Part shown: one piece after another, positions 34,155-42,687 of the stretch | Layout: each line of letters starts with the position of its first letter | How positions within the stretch are numbered: position 1 is the first letter of the stretch | Source: JAEUMG01 sp046349315 | Lineage (GTDB): Bacteria > Pseudomonadota > Alphaproteobacteria > Rhizobiales > Aestuariivirgaceae | Assembly: GCA_046349315.1 (NCBI GenBank) | Contig: JAXMCQ010000006.1 | Coordinates: 1-64,000, forward strand | Direction: 5' to 3' | Length of the DNA: 64,000 nt | Notes under the pieces: model-generated | What the model was told of the DNA's origin: nothing | The model's database searches: none | The model's input: only the letters and a program-made list of their open reading frames with translations | Position numbers and translations under genes: made by a program

Positions 34155-36104
34155 TCAGATCTCGCAGCCGATGCGCAGGCCTTCGAGGACGGCTTCCTCG
34201 GCGGTGCGCGGCGAGGCAGCATCGCCAATGACGCGGACTGCGCCCGGCCAGTCGTCGAGGTCGGCGGCGAGACCGCTGACACTATCGTGACCCTGGGCGA
34301 GGACGAGCGTGTCGACCTCTTCGATGATGATCGGCTCGCCGCTTGCCGTGTGCTGCATATAGACCGTGCTGCTATCGGCGCCGAAGAGCCGCGCATAGGG
34401 AATGACCTCGACGCCGAGCTTGTGGAGCGTGCCGGCCCATTGGTCGCGCACATACCAGGGGATCGTCTCGCCGGCATGGAGCGCGTTCACGCACAGGCGT
34501 ACGCGGCAGCCGTCGCGGGCGAGCTTCTCGGCGAGCCCCATGCCGATCCAGTCGGCGCGCCAATCGGCGATGACAACAGAAGCGCCGACATTGGCCTCAC
34601 CCTTGAAGACCGACCAGGCGTCGACAGCGTGGATCTCATCGTGGCCATCAAATTGAGGGCGATGCGGCACGGCACCGGTGGCGATCACCACGGCATCGGG
34701 CTTCAGCCGCTCGATGAGCGCAAGATCGACCCGGGTGTTGCGCTCGACGGTGACACCGGCCTGCTCGACCTCGCGGGTGAGATTGGTGATGATGCCGCCG
34801 AATTCGGCGCGGCCCGGAACAAGCTGCGCAACGAGCGCCTGGCCGCCCAATCGCGCCGAGGCTTCGCAGAGCGTGACGGCGTGGCCGCGCTTGGCCAAGA
34901 TGGATGCGGCCTTCATGCCGGCGGGACCGCCACCCGCGACGAGAATTCTCCGGGGATTCGCGGCAGGGCGCAGCGAACCGTAATCGAGCTCGCGGCCGGT
35001 CTCGGGATGCTGGATGCAAGAGATCGGATAGCCCTTGTGGAAGTGACCGATGCAGGCCTGGTTGCAGGCGATGCAGGCGCGGATGTCGTCGGTTCGCGCG
35101 GCTTGAGCCTTGGCCGGCATTTCAGGGTCGCAGATCATGGCGCGCGTCATGCCGCAAGCATCGGCCTCGCCCTTGGCGAGAATGGCTTCCGCCTCCTGAG
35201 GCTGGTTGATGCGGCCAGTGACGATGACGGGTATGGCAACGGCCGCCTTCACCGTCGCAGCGAAGGGCGCGAGATAGGCATGCGGTATCGCCATGGGCGG
35301 CACGATGTGGACGGCGCCGGCGAGCGTTGCCGATGTCCCGGCGACGACATGAAGATAGTCGAGGCCCGGAAGCATGCGGCAGATCTCGAGGTTCTCGCCA
35401 GGGTCGGCACCTTCGCCCATCTCCTCCTGACCCGAGAAGCGCAGGCCGATTGCGAAGTCGCCACAGGATTGCTGAATCGCGTCAATGATTTGCGTGAGAA
35501 ATCTCATTCGGTTGCTGAGCGTGCCGCCATAGTCGTCAGTACGCCGATTGACGAGTGGATTGAGGAACTGCGCCGGCAGATAGCCGTGGCTCGCAACGAT
35601 TTCGCAACCGTCGAGCCCCGCCTGTTTCAAACGCTGCGCCGCGGCCGCGTAACCAGAAATCAGTTCACGGATCATTTTCTGAGTCAATTCACGGGGTTGG
35701 ATGTGAAAGCGTTCGTTGGAAACAGCGGATGGCGACCAGGCGACCGGGATGGTGCCGTCGCGTCCTTCCATGATCTCGCGGCCGGGATGGAAGAGCTGCG
35801 CAAAGACGGCCGTGCCTTCCTGATGGAGCGTGTCGGCGAGACGGCGATAGCCGGGGATCGCCGCATCGGTGTCGCACATCAGGACATGCGAGGAATAGCG
35901 CGCGGACTCATGGATGCCGGCGACCTGCACGATGATGAGGCCGCATTGGCCCTTGGCACGCGCCTGGTGATAGGCGATGAGCCGCTCGCCGATGAGGCCC
36001 CCTTCGGTGAGGACGGTGTCGTGGCCGGTCGAGACGATGCGGTTCTTGAGCGTGACAGCGCCGATTTTCAGCGGCGAAAAGAGGTGCGGCAAGGGAGCGG
36101 GCAT
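34155..36104 (-). CDS. Flavin/4Fe-4S oxidoreductase: OYE-like TIM barrel plus FAD/NAD domain
   Basis: 649 residues. The N-terminal old-yellow-enzyme barrel starts LPHLFSPLKIGAVTLKNRIV and has SHGYLPAQFLNPLVNRRTDDYGG. A cysteine cluster CIACNQACIGHFHKGYPISC would hold a 4Fe-4S centre. The C-terminal FAD/NAD(P) domain begins RRILVAGGGPAGMKAASILA. This is the architecture of 2,4-dienoyl-CoA reductase, trimethylamine/dimethylamine dehydrogenase and N-methylproline (stachydrine) demethylase. The YHQARAKGQCGLIIV start and neighbouring aminotransferase and cupin genes favour an amine- or N-methyl-compound oxidase role over fatty-acid reduction (inference). It is third in a three-gene minus-strand set, 239 bases after the aminotransferase. 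Confidence 0.88.
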   Translation of the reverse strand: MPAPLPHLFSPLKIGAVTLKNRIVSTGHDTVLTEGGLIGERLIAYHQARAKGQCGLIIVQVAGIHESARYSSHVLMCDTDAAIPGYRRLADTLHQEGTAVFAQLFHPGREIMEGRDGTIPVAWSPSAVSNERFHIQPRELTQKMIRELISGYAAAAQRLKQAGLDGCEIVASHGYLPAQFLNPLVNRRTDDYGGTLSNRMRFLTQIIDAIQQSCGDFAIGLRFSGQEEMGEGADPGENLEICRMLPGLDYLHVVAGTSATLAGAVHIVPPMAIPHAYLAPFAATVKAAVAIPVIVTGRINQPQEAEAILAKGEADACGMTRAMICDPEMPAKAQAARTDDIRACIACNQACIGHFHKGYPISCIQHPETGRELDYGSLRPAANPRRILVAGGGPAGMKAASILAKRGHAVTLCEASARLGGQALVAQLVPGRAEFGGIITNLTREVEQAGVTVERNTRVDLALIERLKPDAVVIATGAVPHRPQFDGHDEIHAVDAWSVFKGEANVGASVVIADWRADWIGMGLAEKLARDGCRVRLCVNALHAGETIPWYVRDQWAGTLHKLGVEVIPYARLFGADSSTVYMQHTASGEPIIIEEVDTLVLAQGHDSVSGLAADLDDWPGAVRVIGDAASPRTAEEAVLEGLRIGCEI

Positions 36105-36159
36105 GGGCGCGGTTTATCAGCAAGAGCGCTGGGTGTGTAGTACGAACCCCCACCCCTAA

Positions 36160-36182
36160 CCCCTCCCCACAAGGGGGAGGGG
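36160..36182. repeat. Palindrome CCCCTCCCCACAAGGGGGAG (REP-like)
   Basis: A 23-base palindromic core between the oxidoreductase and aminotransferase genes, the same family as 5083-5103. Confidence 0.65.
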
Positions 36183-36210
36183 AAGCCCGCCCGAATCATC
36201 ACTTTTCCTT

Positions 36211-36256
36211 CGCCCCACTTGCGGGGAGAAGGTGCCCGAAGGGCGGATGAGGGGTG
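36211..36256. repeat. REP-like element (CGCCCCACTTGCGGGGAGAA...)
   Basis: CCCCACTTGCGGGG is followed by GTGCCCGAAGGGC and GGATGAGGGGTG. It is the middle of three elements in this 239-base gap, which otherwise holds nothing. Confidence 0.5.
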
Positions 36257-36307
36257 TACTGCCTCAGTCTGAGAGCCCCTCACCCGATCGCGCTGACGTG
36301 CGATCAC

Positions 36308-36330
36308 CCTCTCCCGCAAGGGGAGAGGGG
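36308..36330. repeat. Palindrome CCCTCTCCCGCAAGGGGAGA (REP-like)
   Basis: A 23-base palindrome ending 13 bases before the aminotransferase stop; the same variant as 5361-5385. It may act as an mRNA 3'-end stabiliser in the minus-strand transcript. Confidence 0.6.
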
Positions 36331-36343
36331 AGATGAAGTAGCT

Positions 36344-37699
36344 TCAGGCGATTTCGTCGAGGAAAGATGAGAAGACCGCGAGGTAGTGGTCGATGTCTGA
36401 GGCCGTGTGGGCGAAGCCGGCTTGCGGGCCTGCCGTGGCGATCGCGTCCCACACGCCGCGATTGGCCATGAAGACGCGGCGCGTATCGATCAAATCGACA
36501 TCGATCGTCGAGGCGGCTTCCGCGGCATTGCGCGGATGAATGGGCGTCATCGAGATGCCGGAGCGGCCGCCGAGGCGCTGCGCTTTCCACGGCAAGTCAT
36601 GTTCGGCGATGGCGCGATCGATGCCATCGGCCAAGCGCGACCCCAGACGGGCACAGCGGCGATAACCGGTTTCAGTCAAGACCTTCTCAAGTGCAGCGCG
36701 AACGCCGGCCAGCGACAAAGCGCTCGCATAGGTGGTCCCGCCCGTGGCGATGCCGGGCGCCGTCGCGCCAGGGCCGAGGTCAAGGCTGTCCGCGGCGAGC
36801 TTTGCGAGTTTGGCGGTTAATCCATAGGCGCCGAGCGCAATGCCAGAGCCGAAGCCCTTGCCGGTTGTCAGAATGTCTGGCCAAAGGCCATAGAGGCGGG
36901 TGAGCCCGCCATAGGCCATCTGCATAGTGTGGGCTTCGTCGATAACGAGCAGGCTGCCATGTTTGCGCGTGAGCTTGCGCAAGGCATCGTGGAAACCCGG
37001 ATTGGGCAAGACGAGATTGACGTTGGTCAATGCCGGCTCGGTGATGACGCAAGCGACATCGCTGCGCTTCAATTCGGCGGCGAGTGCATCGGCATCATTG
37101 AAGGGAATGATCGTCACGTCGCGGCCCGATGCCGGCGAGGTTCCAAGCAGCGACGGCCGGGCGCTGCGGCCCGAGCGTTTGACGAGGACCTCGTCGAAAT
37201 GACCGTGATACTTGCCGTCGAACATGACGATGCGTCGGCGGCCGGTGGCGAGGCGAGCAAGCCGGAAGGCCTCGGCATTGGCTCCGGAGGCGGAGAGCGT
37301 GAACTGCCAAAAGGGCATGCCGGTCCGCTCTTTTAGCAGTTGCGAGACGACGATCGAATCTTCGGCGGGCAAAAGGAACTGCGCGCCGCGCGCCGCCTGG
37401 CGGGCCAAAGCGCGGGTGATCGCCGGGTGACCGAAACCGGTCGTCGCACTCAGATCCGAGAGGTTCATGTCGAGATAGCGATTGCCGTCGGCATCGGTGA
37501 ACCAGGCCTTGTCGCCTTTCGATGCAAAGACGGGGGCGTGGCGATGAAGGCCAAGCATCCAGCTCATCGGAACGCCATTGGGCATGACACCCCGAGCTTC
37601 CCGCCAGAGCTTCAGGGACTTCGGGATGCGTGCGTGGAAGGCCCTGTCCTCGCGCTGGCGCAGGCGCGCAAGGCGAGCGCGGTCAAGCTCAAAGAGCAT
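36344..37699 (-). CDS. Class III PLP aminotransferase (glutamate-1-semialdehyde aminomutase-like)
   Basis: ATG 37699, inside the 3' end of the cupin gene, gives 451 residues. Frame continuation further upstream to 37837 only reads cupin DNA out of frame. Family features: GVPMSWMLGLHRHAPVFASKGD at the N terminus, the PLP aspartate in LLVIDEAHTMQ, and the Schiff-base lysine K281 in ILTTGKGFGSGIALG. GSAM-type relatives handle glutamate semialdehyde, but many act on other amino substrates. The VFMANRGVWDAIATAGPQAG and neighbour set suggest a catabolic transaminase rather than HemL. It overlaps the cupin gene by 11 bases. Confidence 0.88.
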   Translation of the reverse strand: MLFELDRARLARLRQREDRAFHARIPKSLKLWREARGVMPNGVPMSWMLGLHRHAPVFASKGDKAWFTDADGNRYLDMNLSDLSATTGFGHPAITRALARQAARGAQFLLPAEDSIVVSQLLKERTGMPFWQFTLSASGANAEAFRLARLATGRRRIVMFDGKYHGHFDEVLVKRSGRSARPSLLGTSPASGRDVTIIPFNDADALAAELKRSDVACVITEPALTNVNLVLPNPGFHDALRKLTRKHGSLLVIDEAHTMQMAYGGLTRLYGLWPDILTTGKGFGSGIALGAYGLTAKLAKLAADSLDLGPGATAPGIATGGTTYASALSLAGVRAALEKVLTETGYRRCARLGSRLADGIDRAIAEHDLPWKAQRLGGRSGISMTPIHPRNAAEAASTIDVDLIDTRRVFMANRGVWDAIATAGPQAGFAHTASDIDHYLAVFSSFLDEIA

Positions 37700-38048
37700 G
37701 GCGCTTGCGCCAATCAACCGGGTAGAGCGCATAGAAGACCTTCGCACCATCGCCCTCATAACGTAGAGGCGTGTGCTCCGGCAGCCAGATGACATCGCCG
37801 GGGGAGGCCTCGAGCGTTTCGGAGAAATCCTTGCCAAGCTTCAATCGGAATGTGCCTTCGAGCACGACGATGACCTCATCATAGAGCACCGTCCATTCGA
37901 TCGAGCATCCGTCGAAGACGGCGACGCCCGCACCCATTGTCGCGCTTTGCTCCGGCCCGATTAGGCGGGCAATCGTCGCCTTGCCGGGAGGTCCGCCGAA
38001 GGCTTCGAATGCCATGCCGGACGCCTTGAAATGCCGGGCTTTTTTCAT
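37689..38048 (-). CDS. Cupin domain protein (EutQ-like)
   Basis: ATG 38048 has a strong ribosome site (GAGGAGA) and gives 119 residues; the in-frame extension to 38108 would run into the rsmH control region. The single cupin barrel shows VLYDEVIVVLEGTFRLKLG and SPGDVIWLPEHTPLRYEGDG. The first motif has no His pair, with D and E instead, and the second keeps H in PEHTPL. It may be a metal-poor or binding-only cupin, as in EutQ. It is first in the cupin-aminotransferase-flavoprotein set and divergent from rsmH. Confidence 0.82.
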   Translation of the reverse strand: MKKARHFKASGMAFEAFGGPPGKATIARLIGPEQSATMGAGVAVFDGCSIEWTVLYDEVIVVLEGTFRLKLGKDFSETLEASPGDVIWLPEHTPLRYEGDGAKVFYALYPVDWRKRHAL

Positions 38049-38151
38049 TGATCGATCTCTCCTCGCTGTTGGCCAAAGGAAACTATTTATTAATGCTGTC
38101 GGGGGCAATGTCGGTATTCGGTTAACCGCTCATTCACCCTATGTCCCCGTC

Positions 38152-39159
38152 ATGATGTCGATGGTTTCCGGCGATATAGCGCGACATGTCCCGGTGATGC
38201 GCGCCGAGATGCTGGAGGCGCTCAAGCCCAGGGACGGCGAAATCCATATCGACTGCACCTTTGGTGCTGGCGGCTACAGCCGTGCCATTCTTGAAGTCGC
38301 TCATACACGGGTTTTCGCGATCGACCGCGATCCGACGGCGATCGAGGCGGGAGCGGCCCTTGTCGCAGCGTTTCCCGGTCGGTTGACATTGCTGGAGGGA
38401 CGGTTCGCCGACATGGAGGCGCTGCTCTCCGGCTTCGGCATCGATCGGGTCGACGGCGTCGTCCTCGATATCGGGGTTTCATCCATGCAGCTCGATGAGG
38501 CCCAACGCGGGTTCTCGTTCGCCAAGGACGGCCCGCTCGACATGCGCATGAGCCGCGAGGGACCCAGTGCTGCGGACATCGTGAACAAGGCGCCCTACGC
38601 GCAACTTACCCGGATCATCGGCGTGCTCGGCGAGGAGCATCATGCGCGCGCCATCGCACGCGCCATCGAAAGAGAACGCGAGAAGTCACCGATCCTCACG
38701 ACACTGGCCCTGGCCGAGATCGTGTCGAAAGCGACCGGCGGCCCGAAGGGCCGCATCCATCCGGCAACGCGGACCTTCCAGGCCCTGCGCATCCATGTGA
38801 ACCACGAGCTCGAAGAACTCGCCGAAGGCCTCGCCGCAGCGGAGCGGTTGCTCAAACCCGGCGGCCGGCTCGCGGTCATTACGTTTCATTCGCTCGAGGA
38901 CCGGATCGCCAAGCGATTTCTCGCTGAGCGGGCCGGACAGACCGGCGGCCCGTCGCGGCATGCGCCGGAAACATCGGGACCGAGACCGAGCTTCACGCTC
39001 CTCTTCAAGGGCCATCACGAAGCGGGCGAAGCCGAGATTGTACAGAACCCGCGTGCGCGGTCGGCGAAATTGCGTGCCGCGATCCGCACCGCGGCGCCGG
39101 CCTTGCCGCTGGATGAGGCGGCCTTGGGGGTGAAGCGTATCGCAGAGGAGCGGCGGTGA
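38152..39159 (+). CDS. rsmH: 16S rRNA (cytosine(1402)-N4)-methyltransferase RsmH
   Basis: 335 residues from ATG 38152; ATG 38155 and ATG 38161 are also in frame. RsmH features: HVPVMRAEMLEAL at the N terminus, SAM motif IDCTFGAGGYSRAIL, VDGVVLDIGVSSMQLDEAQRGFSF, and ITFHSLEDRIAKRF. It methylates C1402 in the ribosomal P site. It is the first gene of the dcw cluster here; mraZ, its usual upstream neighbour and regulator, is absent. A GGTTAACCGC motif (near 38120) in the 103-base divergent region contains TTAA and may respond to CtrA (inference). It overlaps ftsL by one base. Confidence 0.96.
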   Translation: MMSMVSGDIARHVPVMRAEMLEALKPRDGEIHIDCTFGAGGYSRAILEVAHTRVFAIDRDPTAIEAGAALVAAFPGRLTLLEGRFADMEALLSGFGIDRVDGVVLDIGVSSMQLDEAQRGFSFAKDGPLDMRMSREGPSAADIVNKAPYAQLTRIIGVLGEEHHARAIARAIEREREKSPILTTLALAEIVSKATGGPKGRIHPATRTFQALRIHVNHELEELAEGLAAAERLLKPGGRLAVITFHSLEDRIAKRFLAERAGQTGGPSRHAPETSGPRPSFTLLFKGHHEAGEAEIVQNPRARSAKLRAAIRTAAPALPLDEAALGVKRIAEERR

Positions 39160-39509
39160 TGCTGAGATTGTTCAACGCTTTTCTGGTGCTGACCGCGCTG
39201 GTTTCGGCCTTCGTGCTCTATTCGCTCGAGCATCAGATGCGCGCCACCGAACGCGAGATCGCCAAGACCAAGGCCGAGATCGGCGAGGAACGCGAGGCAA
39301 TCAAGCTGCTCGACGCCGAGTGGAGCAACCTCACGCAGCCGGCGCGCCTGCAAGCCCTGGCCGAGGGCCAGCTTGGGCTCAAGCCGCTCAAGGCCGACCA
39401 GATCGTCTCAGAACAAGAACTCATCGCGCGTATCCCGAGCGGGCCGGTCATCAAGCTTGAAGAGCCGGGCAAGGATACGATCGGCGATATCCTGATGAAG
39501 ATGGAGTAG
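39159..39509 (+). CDS. ftsL: Cell division protein FtsL
   Basis: ATG 39159 shares a base with the rsmH stop (TGATG), with GAGGAG 9 bases upstream; an in-frame GTG lies at 39156. 116 residues. A single membrane span (LFNAFLVLTALVSAFVLYSL) is followed by a coiled coil (ATEREIAKTKAEIGEEREAIKLLDAEW) and the LTQPARLQALAEGQLGLKPL motif of alphaproteobacterial FtsL. It forms the FtsQLB complex that activates FtsWI. Position between rsmH and ftsI is the usual one. Confidence 0.9.
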   Translation: MLRLFNAFLVLTALVSAFVLYSLEHQMRATEREIAKTKAEIGEEREAIKLLDAEWSNLTQPARLQALAEGQLGLKPLKADQIVSEQELIARIPSGPVIKLEEPGKDTIGDILMKME

Positions 39510-39513
39510 CGCG

Positions 39514-41217
39514 ATGGGTGAGACAGGCGGGGAGGGACCGCGCCGGCTCGCCGGGCAGAACCGGTTGCGCCTCATCGGCATGGGATTCGCACTCGCCTTC
39601 CTGGCAATCTGCGCGCAGCTCGTGGCGCTCACGGTATTGCCCAATCTCGGCGAACCGCAGGAAGCGCGTACGCCCGTCGAGGCGCGCCTGCCGCGACCCG
39701 ATATCGTCGATCGCAACGGCGTATTGCTGGCAAGCGATGTCCGGGTGCCTTCGCTCTTCGCCGATCCGAAAAAGATCATCGATATCGACGAGGCGGTCGA
39801 ACTTCTGACCGCAAATATTCCCGATCTCGATGCAAAGCAGTTGCGTGCCAAGCTCAGCCAGCCGAACCGCTTCGCGTGGCTCAAGCGCGAGATGAGCCCG
39901 GCCGAGCGCGACGCGATCTTCGATCTTGGGATTCCGGGCATCGGCTTCGTCAACGAGACGAAGCGCGTCTATCCGATGGGCCGGCTTGCCGCGCATGTGC
40001 TCGGCTATGTCGATCTCGATTCCAAGGGCATTGCCGGCATGGAGAAATATCTCGATGACCAGGGTGCGCTCTACACCGCATCGCTCGCCGATCCCGAGAC
40101 GCAGTCGGCCTACCCAGCGCAGATCTCGGTCGATATCCGCGTGCAACATGTACTTGCCGACGAGATCGGCCAGGCCATTACCAAATTCAAAGCGCTGTCG
40201 GGCGGTGCAGTGGTGCTCGATGCCGATACGGGTGAAGTGATCGGGCTCGTGTCATTGCCCGACTTCAATCCGAATGCGTCGGACAAGAAACTTACTTCGC
40301 AGCAGCAGAACCAGATGATGAGTGGCGTCTATGAGCTCGGCTCGGTCATCAAGGCGATCACCTTCGCCATGTGCTTCGACTATGGCACGGCCACGCTCGC
40401 GAGCCGCTATGATGCGCGCTTCCCACTGATCATCGGACGGCATGCCATCCATGATTTCCATGGCCTGCACCGGGTACTCACCGTGCCGGAAATCTTCACG
40501 CATTCCTCCAATATCGGTACCGCGCGGATGGCGCTCGAAGTGGGGCCGGAACGGCACCAGCAGTTCATGCGCCGGGTCGGGCTGTTCGACCGGCTGATCA
40601 CGGAAGTGCCCGAAACGGCGAAGCCATTGCTGCCGCCGCGGTGGGGCAAACTGGTGACCGCAACGGCGGCTTTTGGCCACGGATTTGCCGTACAACCGCT
40701 CCAGGGTGTTGCGGTGGTAGCAAGCCTTCTCAATGGCGGCAGACTGATTACGCCGACCTTCCTCAAACGTGACCGCGCGACCGCCGACGGCCTGGCCCAG
40801 CAGGTGGTGAAGCCCAAGACCAGCGAGATCATGCGGCAACTTTTCCGTCTCAATGTTATCGAGGGAACGGCGAAAAAGGCGGACGCGATCGGCTATCGCG
40901 TGGGCGGCAAGACCGGCACGGCCGAGAAGGTCATCAATGGCCGCTACAGCAAGAATCATCGGCTGACGTCCTTCATCGGCGCCTTCCCGATGGAGGCGCC
41001 GCGCTATGTGCTCCTCATCATGCTGGATGATCCGCAGCCGACGCCCAGCACTTTCGGCCAGGCGACCTCAGGCTGGAACGCGGTGCCGACGGCGGGCAAA
41101 GTCATTTCGCGGATCGCGCCCTTGCTCGGCATCGAGCCGATCCTGACGGACGAAGATCGCAAGAAGCTCGAGAAGCAGGAGAAGCAGGCGCTCGCCGGAA
41201 AAGAGGAGGATGACTGA
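39514..41217 (+). CDS. ftsI: Peptidoglycan D,D-transpeptidase FtsI (PBP3)
   Basis: 567 residues; ATG 39514. An N-terminal membrane anchor (RLIGMGFALAFLAICAQLVAL) is followed by the dimerisation domain (RPDIVDRNGVLLASDV) and the transpeptidase domain. Catalytic motifs: S277-x-x-K280 as GSVIK (most FtsI proteins have STFK), SSN in THSSNIGTARMA, and KTGT in GGKTGTAEK. It crosslinks septal peptidoglycan with FtsW. The C-terminal tail is Lys/Glu-rich (RKKLEKQEKQALAGKEEDD). It lies 4 bases after ftsL. Confidence 0.95.
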   Translation: MGETGGEGPRRLAGQNRLRLIGMGFALAFLAICAQLVALTVLPNLGEPQEARTPVEARLPRPDIVDRNGVLLASDVRVPSLFADPKKIIDIDEAVELLTANIPDLDAKQLRAKLSQPNRFAWLKREMSPAERDAIFDLGIPGIGFVNETKRVYPMGRLAAHVLGYVDLDSKGIAGMEKYLDDQGALYTASLADPETQSAYPAQISVDIRVQHVLADEIGQAITKFKALSGGAVVLDADTGEVIGLVSLPDFNPNASDKKLTSQQQNQMMSGVYELGSVIKAITFAMCFDYGTATLASRYDARFPLIIGRHAIHDFHGLHRVLTVPEIFTHSSNIGTARMALEVGPERHQQFMRRVGLFDRLITEVPETAKPLLPPRWGKLVTATAAFGHGFAVQPLQGVAVVASLLNGGRLITPTFLKRDRATADGLAQQVVKPKTSEIMRQLFRLNVIEGTAKKADAIGYRVGGKTGTAEKVINGRYSKNHRLTSFIGAFPMEAPRYVLLIMLDDPQPTPSTFGQATSGWNAVPTAGKVISRIAPLLGIEPILTDEDRKKLEKQEKQALAGKEEDD

Positions 41218-41223
41218 TTTCCG

Positions 41224-42687
41224 ATGAGCGTCATGCTGGCGAAACTGATGGAGGGTGATGGCCCCCCGCCGAAAGGCGCGGGGGCTCTGCCGATTACAGG
41301 CATCACCGAAGACAGCCGCCAGGTGCGCCCGGGATTCCTCTTCGCGGCGCTGCCGGGCGTCAAGGCCGACGGCGCGCGGTTCATTCCGCAGGCGGTCCAG
41401 GCCGGCGCTGTAGCGGTGTTGTGCCTGCCAGGTGTTTCCGTGCCGCAGCCAGCGGTCGTCCTCGCAGATGCCAATCCGCGGCGGATGCTGGCTCATATGG
41501 CGGCGCGGTTTTCAGGCGCCCAGCCCGATCTCGTCGTCGCCGTCACGGGGACCAACGGCAAGACGTCGATCGCCGCCTTCGTGCGCCAGATCTGGGCTTC
41601 GATGGGATTTCGCGCGGCAAGCCTCGGCACGATCGGCGTCGTCGGGCCGGAGGGTGAAGAGTATCTCGCGCATACGACGCCCGATCCGGTGAAGTTGCAC
41701 GCGACGCTGGCGCGGCTCGCAGCCGACCACGTCACGCATCTGGCACTCGAAGCCTCGAGCCACGGGCTCGATCAATACCGGTTGGACGGCGTTCGTCTTT
41801 CAGCGGGGGCCTTCACCAACATCACCCGCGATCACCTCGATTACCATCCGAGCTTCGAAGCTTATTTCGACGCCAAGATGCGGCTCTTCGAAGATTTGCT
41901 GCCGCCTGGCGCGCCGGCCATCATCAACATGGATTCACCGCACGGCGCCGAAGTGGCGCGCCGCGCTCGCGCGCACGGGCTCATGGTATTGGGCGTTGGT
42001 GAAGCAGGCGACTGGCTGCGCATCGTGTCGATCGCGCGCGACGGATTTGGACAAAGGCTCGAGGTGGAAGGGCCGGGCGGGCGGCATGAGATGGCACTGC
42101 CATTGGCCGGTGAGTTTCAGGCCTCGAATGCGCTCATTGCAGCGGGGCTTGTGATTGCCACGGGTGGTGAGGAAACGCTCGCCATCCATGCGCTTGAATC
42201 GCTGAAGGGCGCGCGCGGCCGCCTCGATCATGCGGGCACCAGCAAATTAGGCGCACCGATCTTTGTCGATTACGCGCATACGCCGGACGCCCTGCAGACG
42301 GCACTCCTGGCGCTGAGACCATATGTGACTGGCAAGCTTATCGTCGTCTTTGGGGCGGGCGGCGACCGCGACAAGGGCAAGCGCCCGCAAATGGGAGCGA
42401 TCGCCGCGAAATTCGCGGACCGCGCCTATGTGACCGACGACAATCCGCGCGGCGAAGTGCCGGCGACCATCCGTGCTGAGATCATGGCGGCGTGTCCCGG
42501 CGGGATCGAGATCGGCGATCGCGCGAAAGCGATCCGCAGGGCGATCGAGGGGCTTGAGCACGGTGACGTGTTGCTGGTTGCGGGCAAGGGGCACGAGCCG
42601 GGCCAGATTGTCGGCAAGGAGATATTGCCATTCAGCGATCACGACGCCGTCGCGGCGGGGATTCGCGGCGAGGATTATCATGGCTGA
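41224..42687 (+). CDS. murE: UDP-MurNAc-tripeptide synthetase MurE
   Basis: 487 residues. It adds the third amino acid to UDP-MurNAc-dipeptide. The ATP site is VTGTNGKTSIAAF. The DNPR motif in YVTDDNPRGEVPATI marks a meso-diaminopimelate-adding enzyme. HTTPDP and EASSHGLDQ are typical MurE sequence. It begins 6 bases after ftsI and overlaps murF by 8 bases. The bypass of lysine fits Gram-negative peptidoglycan. Confidence 0.96.
   Translation: MSVMLAKLMEGDGPPPKGAGALPITGITEDSRQVRPGFLFAALPGVKADGARFIPQAVQAGAVAVLCLPGVSVPQPAVVLADANPRRMLAHMAARFSGAQPDLVVAVTGTNGKTSIAAFVRQIWASMGFRAASLGTIGVVGPEGEEYLAHTTPDPVKLHATLARLAADHVTHLALEASSHGLDQYRLDGVRLSAGAFTNITRDHLDYHPSFEAYFDAKMRLFEDLLPPGAPAIINMDSPHGAEVARRARAHGLMVLGVGEAGDWLRIVSIARDGFGQRLEVEGPGGRHEMALPLAGEFQASNALIAAGLVIATGGEETLAIHALESLKGARGRLDHAGTSKLGAPIFVDYAHTPDALQTALLALRPYVTGKLIVVFGAGGDRDKGKRPQMGAIAAKFADRAYVTDDNPRGEVPATIRAEIMAACPGGIEIGDRAKAIRRAIEGLEHGDVLLVAGKGHEPGQIVGKEILPFSDHDAVAAGIRGEDYHG

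Noticed and set aside
34287..36140. A 617-codon open frame on the plus strand opposite the flavin oxidoreductase
   Set aside because: It is a high-GC antisense shadow. The minus-strand gene has clear OYE and FeS motifs, and the plus frame matches no family.
37700..37837. Upstream extension of the class III aminotransferase frame
   Set aside because: It reads the cupin gene out of frame; family sequence starts at ATG 37699.
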